From positions 36,083,430 to 36,147,429 of the forward strand of contig JARWKL010000008.1 in NCBI GenBank assembly GCA_029961685.1: DNA of 64,000 bases. Reading direction: 5' to 3'. Position 1 is the first letter of the stretch; every line of letters begins with the position of its first letter. Below the pieces are notes generated by a model. It had not been told where the DNA came from and searched no databases. It worked only from the letters and a program-made list of their open reading frames with translations. The stretch is from Aristolochia californica (Eukaryota; Streptophyta; Magnoliopsida; Piperales; Aristolochiaceae). This document shows, piece after piece, positions 34,417-46,194 of this stretch. The position numbers and the translations under genes are program-made.

Positions 34417-35234
34417 TGTTATGGTCCCTAGCCATGGATCTAATAACTCGGCGAGTCAAATAAGGATTCAGAACTGTTAGAGGGTTTCTTAACACATTTT
34501 GTGAAAAAAAAATTCTCTTTTACTTCCCTCACACGTTATAATTGAAAAGGAGTTTCCTTTTCTCAATTATTGATGCACCAAATCAATCAAGAGACTGTTT
34601 AAGGATCTAATTATGAAACCCCATTTTATACCTCATGTCAGCGAGTAGGGTTTCTGAATTCATGCAACTACCAATGCTGTATGTAAAGAAGGCAATCTAT
34701 AGCTCTTCTAAACTCGGAAAAGATAGATAAAAATACCTCTTGAAGACCTCCTTCAATCAGCAACTCGAAAACCTATTTCTTGATGCTAAGGCTCACGCAA
34801 AACCTCCTTCCCTCACTGCTGGTTTGTGGAAGAGATAGATAAGTATTGCAGCTAGGAAGAGAAGGATGATTCCTCTTCCTTTTCCTTCCATGATCTCCTT
34901 AAAGACTCCCCAATGGATGCAGCAAACCACCAAGGATAGTTCACACCAAGAACCCTAGGATAGGGAACCTAGCAAGAACCTAATTACTCTATTTTACTCT
35001 AAATCTGAACTTACTTTATTTCTCATTCCTTACCCGTTAAATAGGGTCATTCACGCCAAGGTAGGTTAGGGTTAGGTTTATAAATCCCAACTATACCCCT
35101 ATCTTCAAGTCTTATTACATAATCAATCAAATTCGAAATTAAAAGCAACATAAGTAATAAAAGTAAAAGTAGGTGACTTGGTGAGTCATTATCTCCTCCT
35201 CTGAGTGACTCGGTGTGCTATTGAGTCCATAACA
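34417..35234 (-). repeat. Gypsy-2 5' LTR
   Basis: 818 bp, TGTTATGGTCCC...GTCCATAACA, followed by the CAAAG duplication at 35235-35239 and then resumed hAT sequence. Confidence 0.92.
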
Positions 35235-35501
35235 CAAAGACTTCGATTTTTTCATCTTCCTCTGTGATTTCTTCCTCTTCTATCTTCTTCCCCTTCGATT
35301 TCTTCATTCGAAGTTCCTCCTCACCGACGAACGAAAGCCATGGTTCGACGGGAGGTAAGATTTTTATTTAATTTTTTTTTTTGCGTCGCCGACCTAACCC
35401 TAAAAAATCTCTAACTCTCGCTTCATTTTAGCAGTGATCCTTCATTCTTTGAAAGATATTGGAGATATCCCCGAACGGCAAACACTCTCTATTTCTGTAA
35501 G

Positions 35502-35705
35502 TGTTGATTTTTTTTTTTTCATTTTTATCTTATGTACGTTTTCTTCCTCTACGATTTTGGTGTTGATTTTTTTTTTCATTTTTATCTTCTGTACGTTTTC
35601 TTCCTCTGCGATTTCGGTGTTGATTTTTTTTTCATTTTTATCTTTTGTACGTTCTCTTCCTCTGTGATTTCAGTGTTGATTTTTTTTTCATTTTTATCTT
35701 TTTTA
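35502..35705 (+). repeat. Minisatellite, 3.5 units of 56-59 bp
   Basis: Units start at 35502, 35561, 35618 and 35674, each with TGTTGATT, a T-run, CATTTTTATCTT, GTACGTT and TTCCTCTGTGATTTC. It lies just after the first exon-like block of the hAT leader. Confidence 0.8.
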
Positions 35706-36767
35706 AGTCTAGTTAGCCTTTGGTTGACAGGACTCTGGGGTTCGTTGTATATGTTCCAGATAAAGTTAATACATCATTTTAATAATTTTTTTACCTTTTT
35801 TCCTCAATCAATAAGTTTATCTCGTATCCGTTTTCAATCATGTGGTTTTTTTAAGCATGAAGAGAATTTAGCAGACCATGTAGTTGATTATTACCTTATT
35901 ACTCACAGGCCTAAACTTTGACCTTCCAATTTTCACCTATAGTGTTATCAGCGGTATTGGTTTTAAATGCATAAAAGTTCTATTCTCTCTTAAGAATTTG
36001 TTTAAGCTGAAAAGGATCATTCATCCTTTGCTCGGCATTGCATTCTGTACTGTCGTCATTCATATGTTGTCCTACATTTGGTATCCTATATGATTTTCAT
36101 GTGGACAAAGTCTCAAAGCCCTTCTTCTAGTCACAATATGTGGATTATCAACATTTTCAATGTATAGTGCACATCTACTTTTGCTAGATCACTACTTATA
36201 TGGATCTCTGTTCATATAGATTGTGTCCATATTAATTATATTTTATCTGGTAATGGAATTTTTTATCCAAAATGCAATGATTAGTCTTATCTTTTTCTGC
36301 AGCTTCTATTGTGACTTGGTTCTGTTTTTTTTTTTTTCAATAACTTGAGAGAATTAAAATTACGATAACATGCTCTTTGAAGTAATTGTGTAGACAAAAA
36401 TCATGTCCTAACTAAAAAACTGTAAAAAAAAAACCTATCTGGTGTGATCAGAGCCTGTTCTTTCTTCATGTGTCTTTTTCTTATTCCTATGGAACTCTTC
36501 CTATTCCTAAATATAATATTGTGGTCCATAAAACAACCATAATAATTAAATTTTTGTTCACCAAAACAAAACTTTTTTTTATGCATATGGAACTCAACCC
36601 AATTCTGTTATGTTAGACTAGTAACAAGTCTAGAAAGCATGTACTCATCAGAACATTTCGGAATACAGTACATAATTTTTATTTTTAGACCCAATATTTT
36701 GTTGAATTGATACGTTAGATATAAACGGATGTAAATTATCTCTCTTTTTTGCAATCGATTTTTATCC

Positions 36768-37005
36768 TTCCTCTTCGATTTCTTCATTCGAAGTTCTTCC
36801 TCGCAGACGAGACTAAAGCGACAATCCGATGGGAGGTAAGATTTTTATTTAATGTTCATTTTTTTCGTCGCCGACCTATCCCTAAAAAATTTCTAACCCT
36901 CGTTTCGTTTCAGCAGTACTCCTTCATTCTTGAAAAGGCTTTTGGAGATATCCCTGAACGACGAACACACTTTCTGTTTCTGTAAGTGTTGATTTGTTTT
37001 TTCAT
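36768..37005 (+). repeat. Second copy of hAT leader exon/intron block
   Basis: A direct repeat of 35292-35530: shared TTCGATTTCTTCATTCGAAG, GGGAGGTAAGATTTTTATTT, TCGCCGACCTA and GGAGATATCCC. The copies have diverged by small indels. Confidence 0.8.
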
Positions 37006-37340
37006 TTTTATCATTAATTTCTTGGTATTGAGGTTGAATTTCATCAGAATATTAGAAGAGAATGTTGGTGTGCTTATTTCCTTCTCTTAGAAGTTTTTAA
37101 ATTTATATATAAAAAAAAGGATCAGTATATTGGACTGGAAACTATTGGGTGCAGGGCTACAGGGTCAAAGAGACCCCGCTGCATTGAAAGACAAGGGTCA
37201 TTCCCGATTGTCACAACGTCACGTACCTTCCTTTAAAAATAGACAAATATCTTAAATTATCTGTAGGATCTTTGTTGTTTGGATAGCTTTCTTTTCTCTA
37301 TGTTTTTAATTTGTAATTTTATTTTTTTGTAGAAGTAAGA

Positions 37341-39406
37341 ATGTCAACACCTCCTCAATTGACATCAATAATTAATACTAGTTCTAGTGTGGCCATAAAT
37401 AGTGACTCAACTCCACCAGAGTCACTACCCTCTGTCATAGAAGTGGGCCCAGATGAAATTACCATAAATGAGGATGAAGGTGACTCTACCCATACTTCAA
37501 AAAGACAAAAAAAGTCTCATGTGTGGTTGGAATTCAAAGAAGTATCACATAATGGTACAAAAAAGGTTCAGTGTGTTCATTATAAAATCAATTTGAGTCT
37601 TATTAGTAGTGGAGTGACCACACATATGAGTCGACATTTGAAACGTTGCACTATTAGAAAAGTGGCAATAAGAAAACAAAAAACCTTAAACTTTCAACCA
37701 GTGGAAGCGGGGTCTAATGTTGATTAGAGTCCATCTGGACTTACTTTTATGGATTTTGGAGGAAAATATGATCAAGCTAAAATGAGAGTACGCATTGCTC
37801 ATTGGATTCTTATGCATGAGCATCCATTCATGATAGTAGAAGAGGATGGATTTAATTTTGTAATGAAGATGGCAAATATGAATTTTGAGAAAATATCCCG
37901 TAAGACCATTAAGAAGGAGTGTATGGAGGTATATGAGGCAGAGAAAAAGAAATTGAAAATTTTGTCAAAAGAGATTAACAAGATTAGTCTTACCACGGAT
38001 CTTTGGAAGTCCCAAAATCAAAAGATTGAATACATGGTTATTACTGGGCATTTTATTGACAGTAATTGGAAGCTAAAAAAACGAGTCTTGAGTTCTGTGC
38101 ATGTTCTTTCTCCTCCTCGTGGCGTTGATATAGCAGATGCTATTTACAAGTGTTTGAAAGAGTGGGAGATCAAAAATAAAGTTGTTAGTATTTCAGTTGA
38201 TAATGTTGCATATAATGATGTTTGTATTAGAGTTTTGAAACAAGATTTTTCAAGGAAAAAAAAATTGGTGTGTAGTGGAAAGTTGTTTCATGTGCGTTGT
38301 TGTGCTCATATTTTGAACTTTTTAGTCCAAGATGGTCTTGTTCATATTAAGGATATTATTGATAATGTGCGTGAAAGTGTCAAATTCATAAATCTGCCTG
38401 AGGCAAGACTTCGCACTATTTTTTAAATTATACAACAATTAGAACTTGGTAAAAAGAGGTTGGTTATTGATTGTCCAACTCGTTGGAACTCCACTTATGA
38501 CATGTTGTCTTCTGCATTAAAATCAAAGATGCATTCTCTAGATTTAAAGTTAGAGAACCAACTTATGATTGTTTGCCAAGTTTTGATGAATGGGAAAAGG
38601 TTGACATAGTGTGTGAGATTCTAGAAGTTTTTAATGCAGTTACTAATATAATTTCTGGGAGTGACTACCCTAGTGAGGTATATAGGGTAAAAGAAGTTCT
38701 GGATTTTCGATTCTACAAATAAAAATATTTTCATTAGGACAATGGTTAGTAGAATGAAAGAGAAATTTGAGAAGTACTGGGGTGAATGCAATTTATTGAT
38801 GGTTGTTGCTTCAGTTTTGGATCCAATGGTCAAATTAAAGTTGATCGAAATGTGTTTTCCGGTGATATATTCTAAGGAGGAAGCTACAATGAATATAAAT
38901 TTAGTTTGACGCACCTTATATGAGATCTATGATGAATATGTATCCTTATATAATGTGGATATTAGAAATGAAGAGATTGTTTCAAGTACTAGCTCTATGG
39001 GTGTTTCACAAGTCGTACGCCTTCATCAAGTTCAGGTTAGTCAAAGTTAATGAGTTATATGAAACAAAAGGATGTAGTTAATTCACCAAGGTCAGAATTG
39101 GAAATTTATCTTGAAGAAAGTGTATATAGTTGTGAGGAAACTTCACAATATGATTTTGATGTTTTAGAATGGTGGAAAGTGAATCATATGAAATTTTGGG
39201 TATTATCTAAGATGGCAGCAGACATCCTTGTAATTCTCATATCCATAGTAGCTTCAGAGTCTACATTTAGTGTTGGTGGTAGAGTAATAGACTCTTATCG
39301 TTCTTCCTTGGCACCAAATACAGTTCAAGCTTTGATTTGTGGCAGTGATTGGGTTCGGGTTCTTCACGATGTAAAGAAAAATCAAAAGGTGAATTTCATT
39401 GATTAA
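37341..39406 (+). pseudogene. hAT transposase, BED zinc finger (RICESLEEPER-like)
   Basis: Transposases of this family cut hAT ends and make 8-bp duplications. The ATG at 37341 opens an acidic N-terminus, then a BED finger (HVWLEFKEV, KVQCVHYKINL, HMSRHLKRC); the second Cys of the C-X2-C pair is His. A TAG at 37725 follows the finger. The core resumes at 37749 with RIAHWILMHEHPFMIVEE, LTTDLWKSQNQKIEYMVITG and CCAHILNFLVQDGL. An in-frame TAA at 38424 precedes CPTRWNSTYDML. Two frameshifts follow (about 38545, 38720), then YWGECNLLMVVASVLDPMVK. The dimerisation domain (39050-39406) keeps LSKMAADILVILISIVASES and YRSSLAPNTVQALICG. Order and length fit a full transposase of about 690 residues, now dead. 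Confidence 0.92.
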
Positions 39407-39699
39407 TTATTTATTATGATATTTTTTAGTATATTTTTAGTTTTATTTATTAAAATTTTATTTGAGAAGAAAAGTGCAGAGATAATGCTACCAACTACAT
39501 GATTTTTCATGTTTCTCTCATCATGGTAATTTTAATATTTTTAGCGACATTAAGTAACTAATAGTGGAAGAGTATTTTTTTATCTGACAATAACTAATTT
39601 TTTTTTTTTTTTTTTGTCATAGGTGGAGATTTTGCTCATGCAGTGACGTATATTATTTTCTAGCATTAAGAGTAACAACTATAGTTTTTAAATTTATAA

Positions 39700-40342
39700 T
39701 GGATTTATAGTTTTTATTTGGGTGATTGTAAATTGATAGTGATATTTCATTTAATTTTGTTGTGTTTGATTATTGTATGGAGTTTATTTACAACGGTATG
39801 CAGTGTATGGAGTGTTTAGACTATTTTATGGAGTGTATAAACAATTTCATAGAGTGTTTATGGAATGTAGAGACAATTTTATGGAGTGTTATGAAGTGTT
39901 TATGCATGTATTATGTATATTGATTATGCCCAATTTTAAGTAAAGGTAATGCTGAATTTTATACTGGTATTATATACACAGATTATGCTCAATTATAAGA
40001 AGAGGTTGTGCCCAATCTTATACATGTACTATATATATAGGTTATGCCTAATTTTATGTAGAGGTCATGCCCAATTTTATGTAAAATGTATGTATAATTT
40101 TATGTACAGTTTATTTGATATATATTTTTTGAAAAATTTTAAATGTATGTTGAGGCTCGAGCTCTGCTCAAAGCTCGGCTCGAACTCGATTAAAATTTTT
40201 GGGCTCGAGTTCGATAACAATTTTAGGCTCGAGATGAGGCTCGGCTTGAAATATTTAAATCAAGCTCGGATCGAAATATTTAAATCAAGCTCGACTCGAA
40301 CATATGCAAGTTCAAGCTCGGCTCGGCTTGATGCCACCCCTA
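39700..40342 (+). promoter_or_regulatory. hAT 3' subterminal repeat region and terminus
   Basis: Repeated GGAGTGT-TAAAC-type units (39780-39910), then four rough units with ATTATGCCCAATTTTA and GAGGTCATGC (39930-40090), then dense CGAGCTCGG-type motifs to the terminus. The same block ends the derivative at 62093-62752 and, inverted, the fragment at 1744-2066. Such repeats are the likely transposase binding sites. Confidence 0.72.
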
Positions 40343-40350
40343 GTTGTGGC

Positions 40351-40605
40351 TACTCTCTAATTAATAAAAAATTATATGGATCACTAGACAATAAATCGCA
40401 TCAAGCGAAATTTTCCATGAGAATATATAAACTGCATAAATTTAACCAACACTAACAAGTAAGCATGATGCAAAAATATTCTCATAATATATGCATAATT
40501 TGAAAACTATAATATTATGCATAACTTTATTTTCATGCATTTACCTATATGTCAAAAATGCATAAAAATATTACTGAAAATACATATCTAAATGTCTAGA
40601 AACAA
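40351..40605 (-). mobile_element. Copia-B reverse copy, leader (part 2)
   Basis: It continues the copia-B leader interrupted at 13936: TACTCTCTAATTAATAAAA and GATCACTAGACAATAAATCG are the reverse complement of 6610-6670 in the forward copy. It extends about 170 bases beyond the point where the forward copy begins. No LTR is visible after 40605. Confidence 0.8.
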
Positions 40606-41149
40606 GACATTCTGTCACTTGCACCGAATTCAGTGTTTGCGCATGGCTTCGAATCCCACTGGCTCAAAAATTGAGTTTGGAGAACCGAGTCAACTCGGTC
40701 CTCACTCAGGAAAATAGCCTCAGAGCGTTGGAACGGTGAGCCAACTCAACTCGTCCAAGTCAACACGAACCTTATTTATTTATTTATTTATTTATTTACA
40801 CCGAATCACCCCGGCTTGCGACTCGGTTGCCGAGTTGGATAAGCGAGTTGACTCAGCCCATATTTACAAACAAACCTTATAAGTTTAATTTTTATTTTTC
40901 TATGCGAGAGGTCGTCTTCAACCTCCAGCCGCGTGCAGAAAAATACTTCGCCGGCGTTTCATCGGCATTCCTAAACGTTGTCGATGCCGGCAAACCTGTC
41001 GGAAAGGTCGCCGGCGCCGATGTGTTACGGCGACACCAAAGATCCGAATTTCACATTGTGGGTCGGGGACAGAGTGGAGAAAAAAACTTGCCCCCGTCAT
41101 TGGTAGGAGGAAGGGGAAGGGTGCTTTTGTCCACCAAATTTTGAGTTTT
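40606..41149. other. Unassigned; GACTCG-rich and GC-rich stretch
   Basis: 40640-40870 is rich in ACTCGG/GAGTCAACTCG motifs, resembling subterminal parts of a DNA transposon. 40910-41100 is GC-rich with short open frames I do not recognise. A comparable GTCAACTCG-rich stretch is at 55070-55240. No TIR or duplication found. Confidence 0.3.
40772..40798. repeat. (TTTA)n microsatellite
   Basis: Six to seven perfect TTAT/TTTA units in a row. Confidence 0.9.
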
Positions 41150-42692
41150 CTATAGGTATGCCGGACCTATTGAACAATTGGACCAGCCAAGTTCCTTCCT
41201 CTCTACTGACCGACCAATCACTCACTCAATTTGTTGACTCTGAGCTTAGTACATCTCCTTCTTCCCCTACTATATCTTGGTCTCCTTTTGATACTCGTCA
41301 TATAGCTATACATAAATAACCTTGTTCTCTTGTCTTTTATGTCTGTTCTTAGGGATCATATTGAGGCTCTAAAACATATAGGATGGAGAATTGTTATGGA
41401 GGAAGAAAGGGTTGTCATGTATGCTAATCAAACATGGTACTTGACTTTATTACCACTTGGAAAGAAACTTGTGGGTTGTAGATGGGATTTTTTGCTCAGT
41501 TAAAAGCAAGGCTGGTTGCTAAAGGGTTCATTGAAACATATGACATTGATTCTATAAAAACATTTTCTCTGGTACAATCTCTCTTGCTACAAATTCTAAT
41601 TGGTCTCTTGATCAACAAGAAGTGAAAAATATCTTCCTTAATGGTGATCTCCATGAAAAAATCTACATGCATCAATCACCTGGTTTAGTGGTTGAGGGAG
41701 AGAACGTAAGGGGCTTTGGTTTTAAAATGTATGAAATGGATCATTTTGTGTTTGTTAGACATACTAACAATAGTTTTATTCTTTTGGCTATTTATATGCA
41801 TGATATTATTTTCACTAGGAGTTATCAAAGGAGTATTCGCCAGGTAAAGGAAGGCTTGTCCAAAAAATTTCCAACTAACAATCTTGGATTCTTGAAATAT
41901 TTTCTTGGAATTAAGGTGTTACAATCTCAATATGGGATTGTTTTATCTCAAAGAAAGTATGAGTTGGACTTACTTGAAGAAACATGAATGCTTGGTTGTA
42001 AGCCACTTGATGCTCCTATGGACCCAAATGTCAAATTGTGTGTAGAATCCGAAAATGAGGTTGATGTTGGCGAGTTCCGAAGGTTGGTTGGTAAGCTGAT
42101 TTATTTGAATTACTATACAGTATATTTTTTTGACAGTGAGTCCCATCAATCAATTCATGCATAAACTGCTACTCTCTCATTGGCTAGCTCTTGAAAGAAT
42201 ATTGACCAATTTGAAATAGAATTTAGGGCAAGAATTACTGTATAAGAATCATGGGCATTTTAAGTTTGAAGGATTTAGAGATGTAAACTAGGCAGGTTTC
42301 CTGATGATAGAAAATCACTTTAGGTTTTTGTACAATGTTTGGTAGCAACCTAGTGACTTGGCATAGTAAGAAACAAAGTTTTGTGGCACTATCTAGTACA
42401 GAGGCAGAATATAGGGCTATGACACAAACAATGAGTGAGATGTTATGGCTTCAGTCTTGACTTACATAGCTTGGTCTTCCAAGAAAGACTTATACAACTT
42501 CATTGTGATAATCAAGTAGCTATTCATATTGCTACAAATTTAGTGTTTCATGAAAGGACAAAATACATTGAGATTGATTGTCATTTTATTCACAAAAAAC
42601 TTAAGGCTGGAATTATTAGTATACAATACATTCCCTCAAAGAATCAGCTTGTAGACATTCTCACCAAAGCAATTGCAGCAAATCCACTTTAG
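41150..42692 (+). pseudogene. Copia RT-RNase H remnant (family D)
   Basis: Frames shift repeatedly but order is kept: an integrase/RT linker (SPSSPTISWSPFDTRH) near 41240, then KARLVAKGF near 41505, an open part 41622-41987 with KNIFLNGDLHEKIYMHQSPG, the catalytic box changed to IYMHDIIFT (the DD pair reads HD), LSKKFPTNNLGFLKYFLGIK and ISQRKYELDLL-like sequence. RNase H follows: VTWHSKKQSFVALSSTEAEY near 42360-42410, then LHCDNQVAIHIATN, HERTKYIEIDCHFIHKKL and SKNQLVDILTKA to 42692. It is a clear copia pol 3' end, lacking gag, protease and most of integrase. Confidence 0.87.
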
Positions 42693-42774
42693 CATTCATG
42701 TTCAGGTCCACTTAAACATTCATGTTTCAAGCTTGATGCGTTTAATATTTTTCCACCACCAGTTTCATGGGGAG

Positions 42775-43055
42775 TATTAAAAGAATATGATGTAATTAAG
42801 TTCTTAAGTTTATGTTTTTTATTTTCTCATTAAGTGGCCAATAGGGCACTCTTGTAATTTTATCAAGATTGTATAATATATATTTGAAGTAACCCAATTT
42901 GATCCTTATGGGGAAACTCTTTGTGCACTCGAGTTCCTCTCATTCTTCCTCCTCCTACATCACCTCTTCCTTCACTCAATTGCATCTATTCCTATCTTCG
43001 TCTCTTCTCTTCTTACAACTAAGCACTACAGTGGATTAAACCCCAAAATCTAACA
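42775..43055 (+). repeat. Probable 3' LTR of copia family D
   Basis: It starts right after the polypurine stretch CATGGGGAG as TATTAAAAGAATATGATG (TG mutated to TA) and ends ...AAAATCTAACA. It contains a TATA-like TTGTATAATATATA and a CT-rich U5. About 281 bp. No matching second LTR in the window. Confidence 0.6.
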
Positions 43056-43399
43056 ATATGTACAAAGTGGAATTTTGACAAACTCCCCTTGAGTTTGTTT
43101 CCCATTTTTTGTTTGTTTATTTGCCCCTTGAATTGGTTCCATCTGAGAATTTTTTTATGTAGTCCACTCAAATGTTTCTCCCCCTTTTCTTGTCATAAAA
43201 AAAAACTATTTGATGAGGACTATAAGTGTGCTCCCTCTGAAAATAAGCTCCCTTTACATTTACTCTTCACTTCTTGGACACTCCCCCATATTTTAGTTCA
43301 TTCAGATATTCATAGTAGCTTTTAAATACAATAATCAATCGATGTCGAAGCCTCTTTTGAGGGATGTTGAGAAAAAACATTGGTCTTAGGTTTCACATA
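43056..43399. other. Spacer, no gene
   Basis: T-rich and A-rich non-coding sequence. GAGGGATGTTGAGAAAAAAC near 43361-43380 resembles a degenerate polypurine tract plus LTR start of family E. Nothing else supported. Confidence 0.4.
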
Positions 43400-43737
43400 T
43401 GTTGAAGAGCAGGGATGAAAGAGTCTTACATGACACTCATAGCAAGAAGTCTCATAGAATCAACATTATTATGGTGGAATCTTATGGGAGTCTTATAGGA
43501 GGCTCACAGGAGGATGTCGGTATTTTAGGTATGTTAGTCTTCTATCTATATTTGGTTGTTCAATTGTTCTAAGACCTATCTTTTAGTGTTGAATTTTGGG
43601 TATAACTCGGACAAGTGTAGTTTAATTGTAATTGAAATCTTCTTGTTTCCACTAATATAAATAGAGGTTCATTATATTTAGATTACAACAAGATTGAGAA
43701 GCATTTCATCTATCCAGAAATTCAACATGGTTTCAAT
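43400..43737 (+). repeat. Family E LTR (copy 1)
   Basis: TGTTGAAGAGCAGGGATG...AAATTCAACA, 338 bp, collinear with 48861-49197 and 50835-51167. A TATA-type AATATAAATAGAGG lies near 43663. Confidence 0.85.
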
Positions 43738-43752
43738 GCAGGTTCTGTGAGT
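43738..43752 (+). promoter_or_regulatory. Degenerate tRNA-Met primer site
   Basis: TGGTTTCAATGCAGG directly after the LTR. It corresponds to TGGTATTAGAGTGGG in copy 2, so it is mutated. Confidence 0.6.
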
Positions 43753-45316
43753 TGACTCGGTCAACCTATAGAGATAATATGTTCCTTTTTATGATTTATC
43801 ATCTCTAGTACTTTAGGTTCGTATTCTACCCCTTATCTCTATTTCCAGTATTAGTACACATCATTTCCTTAGTGTTTGCACTTCCATTCTGAACTTTTCA
43901 TATTTCATATTATATATTGATGGAAATATCATTGAATCTACTTTCAAATTCAAAAAGAATTTTAGCAATCAGATTTTTCAACAAAGATAAATCGATATTT
44001 AAAGTAGCAAAGGTCAGACTGTGAGAGAAGTTCTAGCAACAGCAAAAAGCCTTAACTTTTTAGGCGTTTTGTGTCATCAAAAACTAGAATTTATACGGAG
44101 AATTATGTTTTAAAAGAAATATCTCTAATTTTATTCTCTTAACTATTAAACCAATTCTAAATCTGAGTTTTCTAGAGGGAGATGTCAATATTGGAAGACT
44201 CGATGGTCATGCTGGATAAAGAAGAAAGAGTATTCAGTTAGACCAGATTAGAGTATCCGCAGTCTATTAGATTCTTTGTCTTAAAATAAATATATTTTTA
44301 AAGACTATTATACTTAAGTTAAAAAGTATCGAAGTCTAGTTTCATAAGGAGCAAATTTTATGTCAATTTGATCTATATTAGAGTCAGTAAGAGTCAAGCT
44401 ATAGAATGATGAAAATTAAGCAGTCAAAATAGATTCAAGAACGAAGCTTTTTATGTCAATTAGGTATCAAGTTAAAGTTATTTGAGTCTAGTTTCTTTAT
44501 CAAGAAACCGTTTATGATTATAAGCTATATTTTGGAAGATATCAAAGGTTAGTTTTGCCAAAAATCTCTTTCTTTCCCATTTTCTCTTTTATTATCTCTC
44601 CATATTGATGTGAATTGAGTTTTCTTTTATCTTAGAATCTATGTTTTTTAGACAAATTTATCTTCTAATTAAGGATTTTAGTTAGACCTAATCACTCCGT
44701 GATGTGTTCATTCAAGGTATGCGATATCCTGCTTCAATGTTGTTTTCATGTTTTGCATTTTTGTTACTTGAATGTATGTTTTTGTAAAGTTTCTTGGTTT
44801 GTTTTTGTAGAATTTGGAAAGGATTTCAATCAGGATTTCATTGGGATTTGGATTAGAAACTTTCCTCATATGGACTGATCAATTAGGAAAAAAATCTTGT
44901 GATTAAAGTCACAATTACCAGGCTTTCTATACTTGTTTTATTGCTGCTACTACTATTTGTTGGAGGACAAAATTCTGGGCCTACTAGGTTACTGCTCACG
45001 TGTTCTGCACTAGATTTTTTGGTCCTGGAAATTAATCCTTCAGACATCTATTGTAGCAGCAACCGTATGAAATATTTGTGGATTTAATGCTTTGTATTCA
45101 GTAGCATATATTGCATTTATTAGACATCTATTACAACAACTCTTATATATTCCTCACGGCAGTATATTACAGTAACAGAAGACTTGTTAAGCAACTAGTT
45201 TATTTTTCTTAGACATGCTTTTGGTCTCTATCACAGCAACATAAGAACTACAATCACCTCTTGATATTTGATATTGCATAAGAAGTTCAGAGTTAAATAT
45301 TTTTTAAAGCTTATAC

Positions 45317-46189
45317 ATGGCTGGTGAGCTAAAAACTACAATGGCTGGAAAAAGTGATTTGATTAAAATCACTACGATTCTTTTAAAAGGAGTATCTAAT
45401 TATTTTAGTTGGTGTCAATCAATGTGAAGGTTCCTCATTATTCATGATTTGCTGAGTCACTTTAAGTAAGCTTCCTCCTCCAGTGGATGAAGAAGATAGT
45501 ATGTTCATTAAGTGGCTTAAAGAAGATACACATGTTCTCAGCTAGATGATTAGACAGTATTAGAGAAAATGTCACCAACAATGTTGTCCATCTCAAGACC
45601 GCTAAACAAGTATAGGGTACTTTTGCCAAGTTATACTCTAGTGTTAATAGTCTACAAAAATTATCTGATGTTTTCCAAACAATGTATAATACTAAACATG
45701 GGGAGAATGTACAGGATTATCTTGCTCGATTTCAAGGACTTATTCGAGAATGGAAGATTACTTAGCCTTATTCTACAGATATTGCAATCTAGGAAAAACA
45801 AAGAGAAGCATTGGCAGGCACTATTTTCCTTGCTAACATCAAGCCTTACTTGGAGATAGATAAGTCTCAAATTATTTGTTGGGTTGCTCTTCCTTCCTTT
45901 GATGATATATCAGATACTTTGATACATATCCCAAACCCATCCTCCACCACACACACTGATGTTTCTTCAACTATGTACTCTAGCAATAGAGGGAGGTTCT
46001 GGGAATAGAGTTCAAGGCAGAAATAATAAAGGTGATCATGGTGGAGGTGGCAGGTTTGGTCAAAATTCTTCCCAACTTGATGATGGTTGGAGTTGTACTC
46101 ATTGTGAAAAAACAAATCACGCAGTGGAAACATGCTGAAAAATTCACGGTGTGCCTAACTAGGTTACAACAAATCAAGTCTCCACCACT
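45317..46189 (+). pseudogene. Family E gag relic
   Basis: The ATG at 45317 begins MAGELKTTMAGKSDLIKITT and GVSNYFSWCQSM, then several stops. In shifting frames: RENVTNNVVHLKTAKQV, KHGENVQDYLARFQGLIREW, an open part GTIFLANIKPYLEIDKSQII, LPSFDDISDTLIHIPNPSST and SSTMYSSNRG. A knuckle remnant (CEKTNHAVETC) comes near 46100-46130. It is collinear with gag at 265-1250. An LTR-like insertion at 46195 separates gag from protease. A decayed gene. Confidence 0.8.
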
Positions 46190-46194
46190 AGTGG

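Larger units (their letters stand above)
19502..35234 (-). mobile_element. Gypsy-2: chromovirus-type element split by an Athila-like array
   Basis: LTRs of 819 bp (19502-20320) and 818 bp (34417-35234), TGTTATGG...CCATAACA, with the exact duplication CAAAG (19497-19501, 35235-35239). Primer site tRNA-Met at 34401-34413. Polypurine tract AAGGGGAGGCAGA on the minus strand next to 20320. gag-PR-RT-RH-INT runs leftward, and integrase is split at 20921/30535. Net length without the insert is about 6.1 kb. Confidence 0.93.
35240..37340 (+). other. hAT upstream region: untranslated exons and introns
   Basis: Between the 5' end and the transposase ATG. It has exon-like pieces with splice-site consensus (GGGAGGTAAGA donor near 35350, TTTTAGCAG acceptor near 35428). 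A second set (GGGAGGTAAGA near 36831, TTTCAGCAG near 36909) results from a duplication of about 240 bp. No protein homology is visible. It is probably a 5' UTR with introns, as in other plant hAT transposase genes; this is inferred. Confidence 0.5.
13945..40342 (+). mobile_element. Autonomous-type hAT element, interrupted by two chromoviruses
   Basis: The 5' terminus TAGGG is at 13945-13949 and continues as GAGGCTCCAAACCGAGCC at 19119. The 3' terminus ends GATGCCACCCCTA at 40342. The ends match as imperfect inverted repeats (TAGGGGAGGCTCCAAACCGA against TAGGGGTGGCATCAAGCCGA). The exact 8-bp duplication GTTGTGGC flanks it, as is standard for hAT. Without Gypsy-1, Gypsy-2 and their 5-bp duplications its length is about 5.49 kb. 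It holds a promoter/intron region, a BED-finger transposase pseudogene (37341-39406) and repeat-rich subterminal ends. Confidence 0.92.

Noticed and set aside
35434..35921. Phe/Leu-rich membrane-protein-like frames
   Set aside because: Produced by the T-rich minisatellite in the hAT leader. Repeat units explain them.
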